A DNA stretch of 35,930 nucleotides from Kiritimatiellia bacterium (GTDB taxonomy: Bacteria; Verrucomicrobiota; Kiritimatiellia; RFP12; UBA1067). A program made the translations under genes and the position numbers. Shown in pieces: positions 8,600 to 16,419 of the stretch; the stretch's first letter is position 1; each line of letters starts with the position of its first letter. The stretch is taken from contig JAQVSS010000011.1 in assembly GCA_028700415.1 (NCBI GenBank), positions 1 to 35,930 on the forward strand. Direction: 5' to 3'. The notes beneath the pieces were generated by a model. It was not told the origin of the DNA and did no database searches. It worked only from the letters and a program-made list of their open reading frames with translations.

Positions 8600-8863
8600 T
8601 CACTCAACACTCATCACACCGTCCGGACGGAGAACCGCCGGACAACCACCCGCCGCCTCAATCTCCATGAAGCCGACAAATCGCCGTAGACACTGTACCG
8701 AACGCCTTTCTTGTCCGTCAAGACCTCCGGAGGACCGTGTCACATGAAACCTCGTTGCGCGCAACCCCGAAGGGACGCGCCGCGCGCCCGCGTCAGCGCC
8801 CCCTGCCCAAACGGCCCGTTTCCCGGCCTTGGCGAATCGTTTGCTCAGTTGACTCGCTTTCAT
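8600..8863 (-). CDS. Small hypothetical ORF coupled to the beta-helix gene
   Basis: 87 aa (MKASQLSKRFAKAGKRAV...). Its ATG overlaps the stop of the upstream beta-helix gene (ATGA arrangement), and an AAGGAG ribosome site lies 5 nt before it, which is good evidence for translation. The product is Arg/Gly-rich with no signal peptide, membrane segment or recognisable domain, and I do not know a family for it. It could be a genuine small protein, a short ORF that carries ribosomes across the gap to rhaT (38 bp away), or chance in GC-rich DNA. It is the only candidate gene in the 300-bp space between the beta-helix and rhaT genes; I saw no clear terminator there. Confidence 0.35.
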   Translation of the reverse strand: MKASQLSKRFAKAGKRAVWAGGADAGARRVPSGLRATRFHVTRSSGGLDGQERRSVQCLRRFVGFMEIEAAGGCPAVLRPDGVMSVE

Positions 8864-11043
8864 TGTTCTCCTTCAAAACCGTTGAGCTGGTTGCCGCTTG
8901 ACCGGAACTGGCCGCGAACAATCTGAACGGCCTGCGTCACACCTGCGGCCCCGTCCCGCGAAATCAGGTTGCCTTTCAGGAAAGAGGTGGCGCTCCCCTG
9001 GGAATCGAAGGCGATGGGCTTGAGACAGCCGGCGATCATGTTGTCATGAATATTCCAGTTCGCCGCGTCTGAACGGATCTCGAACAGGTCGCCTTTTTTT
9101 ATGTCGCCGGGCTGCTTCAGTTTGAAACGCGAGGCCAGCGGCTCGAACGATTCGATCTCTGACGATCCGGCGGGCTTCCCCCCGCGGAACCAAGAGAGCG
9201 TCCAGCCGCGGTACAGGTGCGGCTGCCAACCGAGGGGCACGACGCCGTTTCCAGCATCAAAGGTCGCCGCATCCACACACGCTTTCACCACCGTCCGCGC
9301 GGCGACGCTCTCGATGCCCGTGCCGCAGTTGCGCAGCAGGTTGTCATGGATGAGCGCGTTGACGGCGGGTTCGCGCAGCCGGATACCCGTGACCGCGGCG
9401 TCGTTTGTCCCGCGGACATAGATCTGGTTGTCGGCCACAACCGTGTCGTCGGCGGCGACAAGAATGGCCGTCCGGGCAACGCTTTTCTGGCCCACGGCCG
9501 TCATGTCGAAGATGTTGCCCGTGATGGTCGTGTTGGCGGAGGGGTAGGCGTTGCCATAACTGCCCCCTCCCACCTCCACGGCCGATGAGCCGAAATTGAT
9601 GAAAATATTGTTGCGCACGATAACCTGTGTCGCCCCGCGCGCGGAACGGACGGCGCAGCCGCCGTAACACACGCCGCTCTCAAACACATTGTCCGCGACG
9701 ATGGTCTGCCCCGCGCCGAGGCTGGGGTAGGTGTCGTCCCGGTTGGCAGGGCCGAGATTGCCGATCGCCACCGTACCGGAGTTGCGGACATAGTTGCCCG
9801 AGAAGGTGACGAACCGCGACGCGCCCTCCCACGAGCAGCCGCCGACATCCACGACCCGGCAGTTCAGGACATCCGTGTTCTCGATGCCGCACATCACATC
9901 GTTGAAGGCGTTGCGGGCGGAATCGGTGACCGAGCAGCGCAGGTAGGTGATTTTTTTGGTGTGCGAACGGCCGGGCTTCACCGCGCCGCGGCTGCGTCCC
10001 CCCGCCACAAAGCATTCGCCCGACATCCGGCTCGCGTGGCAGTTCTCGACCAGCACGCGCTCGGTGTTCGCAATGTTGACGGCGCAGCAGTGCTTTAACC
10101 CAAAGCCCCAGATCCCGATGGAGCCTCGCGTCCGCATGTGGCCGGCCATATCGCGGTCTTCAAACCCCATGAACCCGGTCATGCGGAAATTGCGGACCGT
10201 GGCCTCGATACCCTCCAAAAGTTGGATGCAGGGGCCTGCCCCTTCGCTGATGTCGAGCACGGTGTCCACGGCGCTTGCGCCCTCGATCGTGATCGCCGCG
10301 GGGTTGCTGACCCGGATGCTATGGGCCAGCCGGTAGTGCCCGATCGGCACGAAGAGGTTGCGCTTCTCCTTGAGCGCCCGGTCAACCGCCGCCTGGAGCG
10401 CGGCCGTGTCGTTGTGCCGGACCACGGCGTCACTCACCGTGCGGTTGGCCGGGTCGCTCAGGGTCAGGACGTTGCCCTCGATCTTCTCGATCCGGCTGAT
10501 CAGCTGGTCGCGCGCGCCGATGGCGATCACGTAGCCGCTTTCCCAATCGCGCGGGTTGAGGCGCACCTCGACGCCGCCCTCCAGCGGCTGCCAGTCGTGC
10601 GTAACCGGCTGTTCCGGACGCCAGGTGCGCCCGAGGTCGCCGGTCCACCGGAAGGCGGGCTTGGGGGAGGGCGCGACGTCGAGCACGTAGACCACCCAGC
10701 TCCCCTGCGTGCCGTCGTAGCCCCGCACCTCCACGGAGTTCGTCACCGGCTTCGAGTTCCGGTAGATCTCGCCGGCCCCCCAGAGCCGCGTCGGAAGGTA
10801 ACGGATGTTGGCTTTCGACACCATGACGCCCTGCCCCACCTGGAAGTCCCCCGCGTCCGCCACCTTAATCCGGCGCGAGCCGGCCTCGGTCGACGCGGTC
10901 GTCTCATATCTCGACCCCGACGCGCCGCACTCCTTGGCGTTCAGCCACTCCTGAGGCGCCCCGACGGCAGACCCTGCCGACAGGCCCGCGGAGACAGCAG
11001 ACAAAAGTATCCAGCAAAAGCGCCACCCGTTTCCCTTAATCAT
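8860..11043 (-). CDS. Secreted right-handed beta-helix (pectate-lyase-like) protein
   Basis: 727 aa with a Sec signal peptide (WRFCWILLSAVSAGLSAGSAVGA). From about residue 190 the protein shows the layout of pectin-lyase-fold proteins: DTAALQAAVDRALKEKRNLFVPIGHYRLAHSIRV, then ITIEGAS, then repeated Asn-rich turns (VLVENCHASRMSG, ITGNIFDMTAVG, VADNQIYVRG, NALIHDNLLRNCG). The front 180 residues form a beta-rich domain (KVADAGDFQVGQGVMVS) like those at the start of some phage-tail and polysaccharide-lyase proteins. The fold is clear, but no catalytic signature of a numbered PL or GH family could be assigned, so lyase or hydrolase activity is inference. The gene begins 11 bp after the GH29 stop, with GAGGG overlapping that stop. 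Its own stop overlaps the next small ORF. It is likely a substrate-binding or cleaving enzyme outside the cytoplasm. Confidence 0.8.
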   Translation of the reverse strand: MIKGNGWRFCWILLSAVSAGLSAGSAVGAPQEWLNAKECGASGSRYETTASTEAGSRRIKVADAGDFQVGQGVMVSKANIRYLPTRLWGAGEIYRNSKPVTNSVEVRGYDGTQGSWVVYVLDVAPSPKPAFRWTGDLGRTWRPEQPVTHDWQPLEGGVEVRLNPRDWESGYVIAIGARDQLISRIEKIEGNVLTLSDPANRTVSDAVVRHNDTAALQAAVDRALKEKRNLFVPIGHYRLAHSIRVSNPAAITIEGASAVDTVLDISEGAGPCIQLLEGIEATVRNFRMTGFMGFEDRDMAGHMRTRGSIGIWGFGLKHCCAVNIANTERVLVENCHASRMSGECFVAGGRSRGAVKPGRSHTKKITYLRCSVTDSARNAFNDVMCGIENTDVLNCRVVDVGGCSWEGASRFVTFSGNYVRNSGTVAIGNLGPANRDDTYPSLGAGQTIVADNVFESGVCYGGCAVRSARGATQVIVRNNIFINFGSSAVEVGGGSYGNAYPSANTTITGNIFDMTAVGQKSVARTAILVAADDTVVADNQIYVRGTNDAAVTGIRLREPAVNALIHDNLLRNCGTGIESVAARTVVKACVDAATFDAGNGVVPLGWQPHLYRGWTLSWFRGGKPAGSSEIESFEPLASRFKLKQPGDIKKGDLFEIRSDAANWNIHDNMIAGCLKPIAFDSQGSATSFLKGNLISRDGAAGVTQAVQIVRGQFRSSGNQLNGFEGEQ

Positions 11044-11054
11044 ACCTTATTCCC

Positions 11055-12170
11055 TCAGATTCCCGCGTTCTTCCGCAAGCGCATCAGCGCCTGCACCGAT
11101 TCTTCCGGAATCAGCCCGTGTTTGTCCGCCGGAACATTCAGCAAGAGATTCGCGCCGCCCTTACGGCACGAGTTGAAAAGGTTCACCAGTGTCTCGTCGG
11201 AACGCGGCGCGTCCCCGGCCACCCAGAACCAATGCTTGCCGATCGGGTCGCACACTTCGCCGGGCATGTAGCATCGCTTCCCTCGGATCGTCCGCCATTT
11301 CGAGAAGCCGCTGGACGGGACATGCCGCTCCATCGAAACCAGATCCGACGGCCAAGCGCGGTTTTCGCTGAAGTCGCTGCCACCGCTGTTCATCATGATG
11401 ACGGTCTGCGGCTGCAAACGGGCCATCTCCTGATACAGGAACGTCCGGTAGCCCGGCCCGAGAATGCCCGGCATGTCGATCCACATCTCGGCGATGGGGC
11501 CGAACTGGGTCAGCAGCTCCGTGATCTGGGCCGTCATGAAGGTCTGGTACAGCGACGACGTGAACGGCGTGACCGGTTTCAGACGCTCCGAGGGCTTCGG
11601 GATGTTGGACATTTCACCCCACGATTTAACGCCCTCGTCAAAAAGCATCCGGCTGCCGAAACGGTCGCGGTTGTCGCTGCTGTTGTAATACAGGCCGGGG
11701 AGCACGCCCCGCTTCTCGCAGGCCTGGCAGAGTTTCTCCACCACATTGGTCTTGTCCGTGCTGTTGGCCACGGTGTAGTCGGTGTGCTTGCTCGGCCACA
11801 GGCAATGCCCGGCCACGTGCTTCGCGGTCAGCACGATGTACTTCATCCCGGCGTCGCGCGCGACCGACACCCACTGGTCAACATCCAGCCTGTCCGGCGC
11901 GTAAAGCGTGGCCGGCTCCTTGCCCGACGGGAACTCGTTCTGCGCAAACGTGGCGAGGCCGTAGTGGATGAACATGCCGTACTGGAGCGCTTCCCATTTC
12001 TGCAACTGCGCGACCGGCAGCCGCTGGCCGCCTTGTTCGGCGGACGCCGGGGATGCGGCGGGAGCAGCGGTATTCGCCGCCGCGACCGCGTAAGCTGCGC
12101 CGCATGCGGCCGCTGTTGTCGATGCCGCGGACGCGAGAAAACTGCGGCGGGACAGAGTGTGTCTCAACAT
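11055..12170 (-). CDS. Tat-exported GH29 alpha-L-fucosidase
   Basis: 371 aa from the ATG at 12170, chosen because AGGAGG lies 7 nt upstream and the Tat leader LSRRSFLASAAS then begins the protein; the track start at 12242 adds 24 unlikely residues. GH29 landmarks are visible: LQYGMFIHYGLATF, YIVLTAKHVAGHCLWPS and PIAEMWIDMPG, where D232 corresponds to the family nucleophile. GGANLLLNVPADKHGLIPE is the usual end of the barrel. E305 in MPGEVCDP, before HWFW, sits in the block where GH29 enzymes often carry the acid/base residue; this is tentative. It lacks the C-terminal beta-sandwich found in many GH29 enzymes, so it is short, and resembles the GH29-B style barrel-only forms. It would release terminal L-fucose in the periplasm. 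Its place between a deacetylase and a beta-helix protein supports a role in stripping a fucosylated glycan. Confidence 0.87.
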   Translation of the reverse strand: MLRHTLSRRSFLASAASTTAAACGAAYAVAAANTAAPAASPASAEQGGQRLPVAQLQKWEALQYGMFIHYGLATFAQNEFPSGKEPATLYAPDRLDVDQWVSVARDAGMKYIVLTAKHVAGHCLWPSKHTDYTVANSTDKTNVVEKLCQACEKRGVLPGLYYNSSDNRDRFGSRMLFDEGVKSWGEMSNIPKPSERLKPVTPFTSSLYQTFMTAQITELLTQFGPIAEMWIDMPGILGPGYRTFLYQEMARLQPQTVIMMNSGGSDFSENRAWPSDLVSMERHVPSSGFSKWRTIRGKRCYMPGEVCDPIGKHWFWVAGDAPRSDETLVNLFNSCRKGGANLLLNVPADKHGLIPEESVQALMRLRKNAGI

Positions 12171-12283
12171 GGTCACCTCCTGATAAGAACGGTCGGATCG
12201 GAAAGTCGTCGTTCCCGGCCGCAAGGGGAGACCGTGTTCCACCTGTCAGAAAACAGGACGGGGGCTCCCTTGCGCCGGTGCCG

Positions 12284-13213
12284 TCATTTCTGCTCTGCCG
12301 CAAGCTGCTTCGCGGTGACGAACCGCCCGCCGCGCTTCTTAAGCAGGTCGCACAGACGGTCGAGCTGCTTGAGCGCCTTGGGCCCGCAGTTCTTCACGAT
12401 GAACGGCAGCGGGCGCACGCTGCTCTCCCCGAAATCGAGCGCGCCCTGCGGCATCGGGTGAAACTCCCAAGGATGCATATAGAAACACAGCACCGGGCGT
12501 TGCTTCCGGGCCTCGACATAGGCGATGAAGCTCTCGGCCTTTTCCATCAGGGCATCCGCGCCTTTCGTGCGGAAGAGCGGCCACTGGTCGCGGTCGCGCT
12601 GGAAGGGATCGTTGCTCTTCATGCTCAGGTCGCAGAAGTTGGGGATCTCCACGATTTTCATCTTGCCCGGTTTGGTCCAGTCTTTGGACGACGGGTGGTA
12701 CGGCGTGAACGGCTTCCTGAAGAAGTACAGCGGGAACGTGGCGTCCGCCAGATAGCCCAGGCTTTCCAGCACGTTGACCACCTTTGTGCTGCCCCAGAGA
12801 CGCGGGCAGCGGAAGCTCGTGGGATGCACTCCGCTGATTTTTTTCACGATCCGCGTGGCTTCGCGCAAGCGGCCTTCCACCTCGGAGGGCAGGATCGGAT
12901 AGTTGTTGGGCAGCGGGAAGATCGGGTCGCCCAGCGTCTCGTGCTGGAGCCCGTGGCAGCCCGTCTCGTGCCCGGCGTCGCGGACAAGCCGTACGGTCTT
13001 GGGGTTGTTCTCGGCCGCGTGCCCCGTCCAGAAGAACGTCGCTTGGATGCCGTGCTTCTTCAAAAGCTTCAGGAGTTCCGGCGTGCCGTGCTTCACACCC
13101 TCGTAGTACGGGGTGAAAGAGCCGACATCGGTCTCCATGTCGAAACCGTACACGACGTCAAACGTCGTGCCGTCGTTGATGCTCGGTTTGCGGTGCGCTT
13201 TTTTGCCCTGCAT
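12284..13213 (-). CDS. CE4 polysaccharide deacetylase (NodB-like)
   Basis: 309 aa. The NodB-homology motifs are visible: YGFDMETDVGS near residue 25 (motif 1, Asp pair), GCHGLQHET near 87 (the H-x3-H metal-binding motif 2), SFRCPRLWG near 135 (motif 3), and CFYMHPWEF near the C-terminus (the late His motif). The opening GTPELLKLLKKHGIQATFFWTG is standard for the family. CE4 enzymes remove N- or O-acetyl groups from sugars using a divalent metal. No signal peptide or Tat motif is present, unlike its neighbours, so it seems cytoplasmic. Its substrate could be an imported acetylated oligosaccharide; this is inference. AAGGA lies 9 nt upstream, and the gene is 77 bp after the GH42-like gene. Relatives of the PuuE type act on other amides, so the sugar substrate is not certain. 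Confidence 0.8.
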   Translation of the reverse strand: MQGKKAHRKPSINDGTTFDVVYGFDMETDVGSFTPYYEGVKHGTPELLKLLKKHGIQATFFWTGHAAENNPKTVRLVRDAGHETGCHGLQHETLGDPIFPLPNNYPILPSEVEGRLREATRIVKKISGVHPTSFRCPRLWGSTKVVNVLESLGYLADATFPLYFFRKPFTPYHPSSKDWTKPGKMKIVEIPNFCDLSMKSNDPFQRDRDQWPLFRTKGADALMEKAESFIAYVEARKQRPVLCFYMHPWEFHPMPQGALDFGESSVRPLPFIVKNCGPKALKQLDRLCDLLKKRGGRFVTAKQLAAEQK

Positions 13214-13290
13214 AGCGGTTGTCCTTTTCTGTTTATGCGCGTTTGTTGTCCGGTTAGAAGGTTAAAGAGAAACGGGGCTGCGCGACCGGC

Positions 13291-15462
13291 TCACGAGCCG
13301 ACTCCGGCCTTGATTTCCACAACCCGGATGTCGCCCGGGCCGACGTCGATCGTGAGTTTGTTTTTCTCCCGGTCAAACGCGGCGGGCTCGTTTGTCAGCA
13401 GTTCGCGGACGCCGTTCACGCGCAGCGCCCGCAAATCCACCGTTACCCGGGCCGTCTCCGCGGGATCAAGTTCGTCCGGGGTCTGCGTGAACTTCGTCAC
13501 GCCTTTGTTGTTGATCAGGTAAACCCACCAGCCGCCGTCCACGCGGTTGAGCCCGTATTCGATGTCGCCTTCGACCGCCACGGGCAGGACCTCCCGCACG
13601 ATCTGTTCCATCAGCCGCCCGATCAGCGGCAGCTTCGCGGCGGGATCCTGCATATTCACTTTGTTGCGGGGCATCAGGTAATCGGCGGACGTCAGGATCA
13701 CGCGGCCGCGGCCGTACGTGTTCACGCTCGCCAGAACGCCGCCCTTGCTGTCCGTCCATACCGGTTGGGCGCCCGACAACGCCAGCGGCTCGTAATCGTA
13801 CGGTTCGGACAGGGCGACCGTGCCGTTGCCGGCCAGATCGGTGACGGGGCCGGCGACCTCGGCGGTCTTGCCCGTCAGCTTCGCGCCGAGAAACCCGGGC
13901 GGAAAATGCTGGTTCACCTGCCGGGCGTTGATGACCAGCGTCCCCCCTTGCCGGACGTAGTCCATGAGCCGCGCGGCGATCGGCGCGCCGATGTTCTGCT
14001 TGCCCAACAGGACCGCCGCTTTGTAATTCGGCAGGGCGGACAGGGAAGCGGGCCCGCCGGGCGGGTCACCCGCCAGCACGTCGTAGATGTCGCCGTAACG
14101 GCTGTTGGAGAGGCACCCTTCCTTGCCCTTGCGCAGATCCTGCGCGTGCGGCACCAGCGTGTACAGGAAACCGTCGACCATCGTGTCGGGACGCTCAACC
14201 GGGAAGAACGAGAAGGGGCTGCCGCCCCCGACGGGCATGCCTTGGCTGAACGGGATCAGCAGCGCCACCGGCGCGTAGCTGACTCCGCGGCCCGGATGCC
14301 GCCGCGTGAACGCATACCACTCCCTCATCGCCTCGCCGTGCGGCGAGAGCGACCACTTCGGCGGGTTCCCCGGCTCCAGCCGGCAATAGGCCCGCCCCCA
14401 ATCCTCGTGCTCGACGACACTCGCGCCGGACAGGTAGGCCAGGTAATTGTCGCGCCGCTTGAGCGAAACCGACATGCCGAAGCCCGGCCCCGAGTTCTCT
14501 TCCTGCCCCACCGTGTCGGACCGCGTGGTCGACACATAGTTCGGCTCGTTGTTGACGGAACGCGTCCCGTCTTTCTGGTAGCCGTTGTAATAAGAGGCCA
14601 TGTACCACACCCACGGCCTGCGGTATTGCCGCGACGCGCCGCGGATGAAAGCCATGCCCACCTGGTGCCGGTAGTTGCCGGTACTTGTGGTTTCCAGAAC
14701 CGCCAGCCCGGCGCCCCACTCCAGGCAATAATGGTCAAACGACCAGCCGGCACGCAGGAAGGTCATTTTGCCGGGGTCGTCGAAATAGTAGCGACGGATT
14801 CCCTTGTAACACTCGTGCAGCCCGCGGACCGCGGCCTCCCGGTCGGACTGGCAGGTTGCCCGCAAGGCCTTCGTCCGCGCGACCGCCGTCTCCGTCCATG
14901 TGCTCCGGCGTCCCTCCGCGAGCGTCCCTTCCGACCGGGAGAACATGTGCGCGATGAACTGGTTGTCCCACTCCGAGCCGGCCCTGAACCCCAGAAAGTT
15001 CGGGTGCTCGCGTTTCCACGCCTCATAGCTTTTCTTGTCGGCGTGGAAATCGTCCAGGCAGCGGAACGGCGGGCGCCCCGCCCCGCAGCTGACGAGGAAC
15101 GGCACGGCGGGATCGGGCTTAAGGGTATACAGCTTGTCCCCGCTCACCGCGAGAGGATCGTCGCCGGGGGCGCGCAGGTCCGCCACATGGTAAGAGCCGG
15201 CCGCCTCGCGGACCATCGCTTCGCCCGTGATGGCCTCTTTGCCCTTTCCATGTTTCGCGCCGGCAGGCAGCATGTTCCAGAAGCGCCGCCCGAAAATCTC
15301 CGGCGGCGCACATGTATCGCCCGCGTCAAAGTCCTCCCGGGCCACAAGCCGGCAGGCGCCGGGCGTCGCGCCGGGGGCGGGAAACACCGCAGGCCCGGCC
15401 ACCCCGGCGGCCGAAAGAAGCGCGGAAAGGAACAGGAACCGTGAGCGGTACGCGTGCGCCAT
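13291..15462 (-). CDS. Secreted glycoside-hydrolase-like protein with GH42-type architecture
   Basis: 723 aa from the ATG at 15462 (MAHAYRSRFLFLSALLSAAG), where a signal peptide starts and GAGGG lies 6 nt upstream; the track start at 15603 is unlikely. Residues about 110-385 look like a (beta/alpha)8 barrel (FLVSCGAGRPPFRCLDDFH; LEWGAGLAVLETTSTG; SGASVVEHEDWGRAY). E351 in VVEHED is a possible catalytic residue. Residues about 395-530 look like the Rossmann-type trimerisation (GATase-like) domain of GH42 beta-galactosidases (PNYKAAVLLGKQNIG; MDYVRQGGTLVINARQV). The end is a beta-sandwich. Similarity is to the fold plan, not to a family I can name, and the substrate is unknown. It is the first gene of the long operon, and a promoter candidate lies about 110 bp upstream. 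Confidence 0.62.
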   Translation of the reverse strand: MAHAYRSRFLFLSALLSAAGVAGPAVFPAPGATPGACRLVAREDFDAGDTCAPPEIFGRRFWNMLPAGAKHGKGKEAITGEAMVREAAGSYHVADLRAPGDDPLAVSGDKLYTLKPDPAVPFLVSCGAGRPPFRCLDDFHADKKSYEAWKREHPNFLGFRAGSEWDNQFIAHMFSRSEGTLAEGRRSTWTETAVARTKALRATCQSDREAAVRGLHECYKGIRRYYFDDPGKMTFLRAGWSFDHYCLEWGAGLAVLETTSTGNYRHQVGMAFIRGASRQYRRPWVWYMASYYNGYQKDGTRSVNNEPNYVSTTRSDTVGQEENSGPGFGMSVSLKRRDNYLAYLSGASVVEHEDWGRAYCRLEPGNPPKWSLSPHGEAMREWYAFTRRHPGRGVSYAPVALLIPFSQGMPVGGGSPFSFFPVERPDTMVDGFLYTLVPHAQDLRKGKEGCLSNSRYGDIYDVLAGDPPGGPASLSALPNYKAAVLLGKQNIGAPIAARLMDYVRQGGTLVINARQVNQHFPPGFLGAKLTGKTAEVAGPVTDLAGNGTVALSEPYDYEPLALSGAQPVWTDSKGGVLASVNTYGRGRVILTSADYLMPRNKVNMQDPAAKLPLIGRLMEQIVREVLPVAVEGDIEYGLNRVDGGWWVYLINNKGVTKFTQTPDELDPAETARVTVDLRALRVNGVRELLTNEPAAFDREKNKLTIDVGPGDIRVVEIKAGVGS

Positions 15463-15574
15463 GGAGACCCTCTTTTTTGTTAGACGTCGATTTTCTGCCA
15501 CAGACTCCCCATCATCGCGCCACCGTGATGCGGGCGGCAACAGGCCGGATAACAAAAATATCACTGTTGCAGTA

Positions 15575-15603
15575 AGTATCACACAATCGTCACGCCTTGG
15601 CAA
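15575..15603 (-). promoter_or_regulatory. Candidate sigma70-type promoter of the polysaccharide operon
   Basis: On the minus strand: TTGCCA (-35), 17-bp spacer, GATACT (-10), with TG one base before the -10 (extended -10). It lies about 110 bp upstream of the GH42-like ATG. This is the best match I saw by eye in the gap. No transcript data. Confidence 0.4.
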
Positions 15604-15633
15604 TATCCGACCGCAATTCTAAATTTGTGTGAT
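15578..15633. promoter_or_regulatory. Inverted repeat ATCACACAA / TTGTGTGAT around the promoter (possible operator pair)
   Basis: ATCACACAA at 15578-15586 and its exact reverse complement TTGTGTGAT at 15625-15633 are separated by 38 bp. The inner copy overlaps the -10 box of the promoter candidate and the outer copy lies upstream of the -35. This is consistent with paired regulator half-sites, or with a stem if transcribed. No regulator gene is adjacent; the LytTR regulator 9 kb upstream is one candidate but nothing links them. Confidence 0.35.
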
Positions 15634-15854
15634 TTGCAAAGGCCTCTTCCCAACCGCGGACGGTACGGAGGCCGTCCCTCATCATCGAAAACAAAGGTTC
15701 TTCAAAGGAAATGGAGGGTCGGGCTCCGTCCCGACCTAAAAGATTAGCCCCCGCTTGATTTCGGCGCGCGCGTCAACGGCGTTGCCGCACATGAGGGGTC
15801 AGGAGACACGACCGCCGCCCACTGGGGTGGGCAAAAACGAAGGGGTAACTTAAA
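15634..15854. other. Non-coding stretch between operon promoter and repeat cassette
   Basis: No ORF with a ribosome site was found here. It contains the GGTCGGG hairpin listed separately and a small GCCCAC-TGGG-GTGGGC stem near 15818-15833. That stem is followed by A residues on the plus strand, so it is not a proper intrinsic terminator for either direction. Otherwise I see nothing. Confidence 0.5.
15717..15736. repeat. REP-like hairpin GGTCGGG-CTCCGT-CCCGACC
   Basis: A perfect 7-bp stem with a 6-base loop, preceded by ATGGA and followed by TAAAAG. Short intergenic GGTCGGGCTCC-type hairpins of this kind recur in many PVC genomes as I recall, so it is probably one copy of a dispersed extragenic repeat. 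No second copy was seen in this window. Confidence 0.45.
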
Positions 15855-15940
15855 CGTTCAACTCTCAACGTTCAAGTAAAAACCCGTAGGGCTTGGCAGT
15901 CGTTCGCAGTTCTCCCCACTTGAACGTTGAGAGTTGAGCG
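15855..15940. repeat. Heptamer-armed hairpin, left copy (3+3 units)
   Basis: The left arm is three 7-mers, CGTTCAA-CTCTCAA-CGTTCAA (15855-15875). The right arm is TTGAACG-TTGAGAG-TTGAGCG (15920-15940). Folded back, 20 of 21 positions pair. Between them lies a 44-bp core containing AACCCGTAGGGCTTGGCAG, which is about 40/45 identical to the core of the right copy at 16455-16499. The two copies are in the same orientation on either side of the four-helix-bundle gene. On the minus strand the core is open and would read KWGELRTTAKPYGF, parallel to the right copy's RGGLRAPAKPYGF. Confidence 0.85.
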
Positions 15941-15947
15941 TTCATTC

Positions 15948-15990
15948 CCATTCCCCACTTCTCCCCACTTGAGCGTTGAGCGTTCATCCC
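15948..15990. repeat. Partial third copy of the heptamer repeat (right arm only)
   Basis: TTCCCCACTTCTCCCCAC is followed by two heptamers, TTGAGCG-TTGAGCG (15969-15982), then TTCATCCC. This duplicates the right-arm end of the left hairpin (CTCCCCAC, three heptamers, TTCATTCC) but with two units instead of three. The TGA stop of the four-helix-bundle gene (15984-15986) lies inside the repeat's terminal TTCATCC. Confidence 0.7.
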
Positions 15991-16385
15991 TTCTCTTCCC
16001 CATACGTCTCGCCATCTTCCCGGCAGCCGCCGGCGCGGGCGGTGCGGATACTGGCGGCGAAGATGCGGACGAGTTCGTCGGTCTCGTCCAGGGCCGCATC
16101 CAACGCGGCGGTGTCGGTCAGCAGCGGCACGCGCCGGATCAGCTTGAGCCAGCGGCGCGACTCGCGCAGTTCTTTGTGGCAAATCCCCAGCTTGTGGACG
16201 AAATCGTTCTTCGACTCCGCGCCTTCCGCCTCGCCGTGGTTGGGCAACGGAGAGGTGCCGGAACGAAGCAGTTGGCCGGCGATGTGGTTACCCGCGCGCG
16301 TGTCCGGCAGTTCCTCGACCAGCCGGATGATCTGCGACGCATAGTTCAGAAGCCGCTCCTCCAAGTCGAATCTCTGGTCAGGCAT
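15984..16385 (-). CDS. Four-helix-bundle protein (S23/23S-IVP family, TIGR02436-like)
   Basis: 133 aa from the ATG at 16385 (MPDQRFDLEERLLNYAS), with AAGGA about 8 nt upstream; the track start at 16433 adds residues translated from the repeat. The family signature is clear: LRSGTSPLPNHGEAEGAESKNDFVHKLGICHKELRESRRWLKLI. These small proteins were first known from intervening sequences inside 23S rRNA genes of Leptospira and Coxiella, and are related in fold to Avd, the accessory protein of diversity-generating retroelements; they are thought to bind nucleic acid. Here there is no rRNA. The gene is boxed by two hairpin repeats in direct orientation, and its stop codon falls inside one of them, so repeats and gene seem to form one unit. 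The molecular role is unknown. It is unrelated to the flanking sugar genes and is probably an insertion. Confidence 0.85.
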   Translation of the reverse strand: MPDQRFDLEERLLNYASQIIRLVEELPDTRAGNHIAGQLLRSGTSPLPNHGEAEGAESKNDFVHKLGICHKELRESRRWLKLIRRVPLLTDTAALDAALDETDELVRIFAASIRTARAGGCREDGETYGEEKG

Positions 16386-16419
16386 AAGCGAATCCTTTGT
16401 AACGTTAAACACTAAGTAA

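Noticed and set aside
8562-8859. Tail of a longer degraded gene between the beta-helix and rhaT genes
   Set aside because: No frame in this stretch continues into a recognisable domain on either side; only the 87-codon coupled ORF has initiation evidence.
13765-15444. 559-codon plus-strand ORF opposite the GH42-like gene
   Set aside because: Same reason: an antisense mirror of a well-supported minus-strand gene, with composition typical of reverse-frame translation.
15818-15833. GCCCAC-TGGG-GTGGGC stem as a terminator
   Set aside because: The tract that follows on the plus strand is A-rich, not T-rich, and on the minus strand the T run precedes the stem, so neither direction fits an intrinsic terminator.
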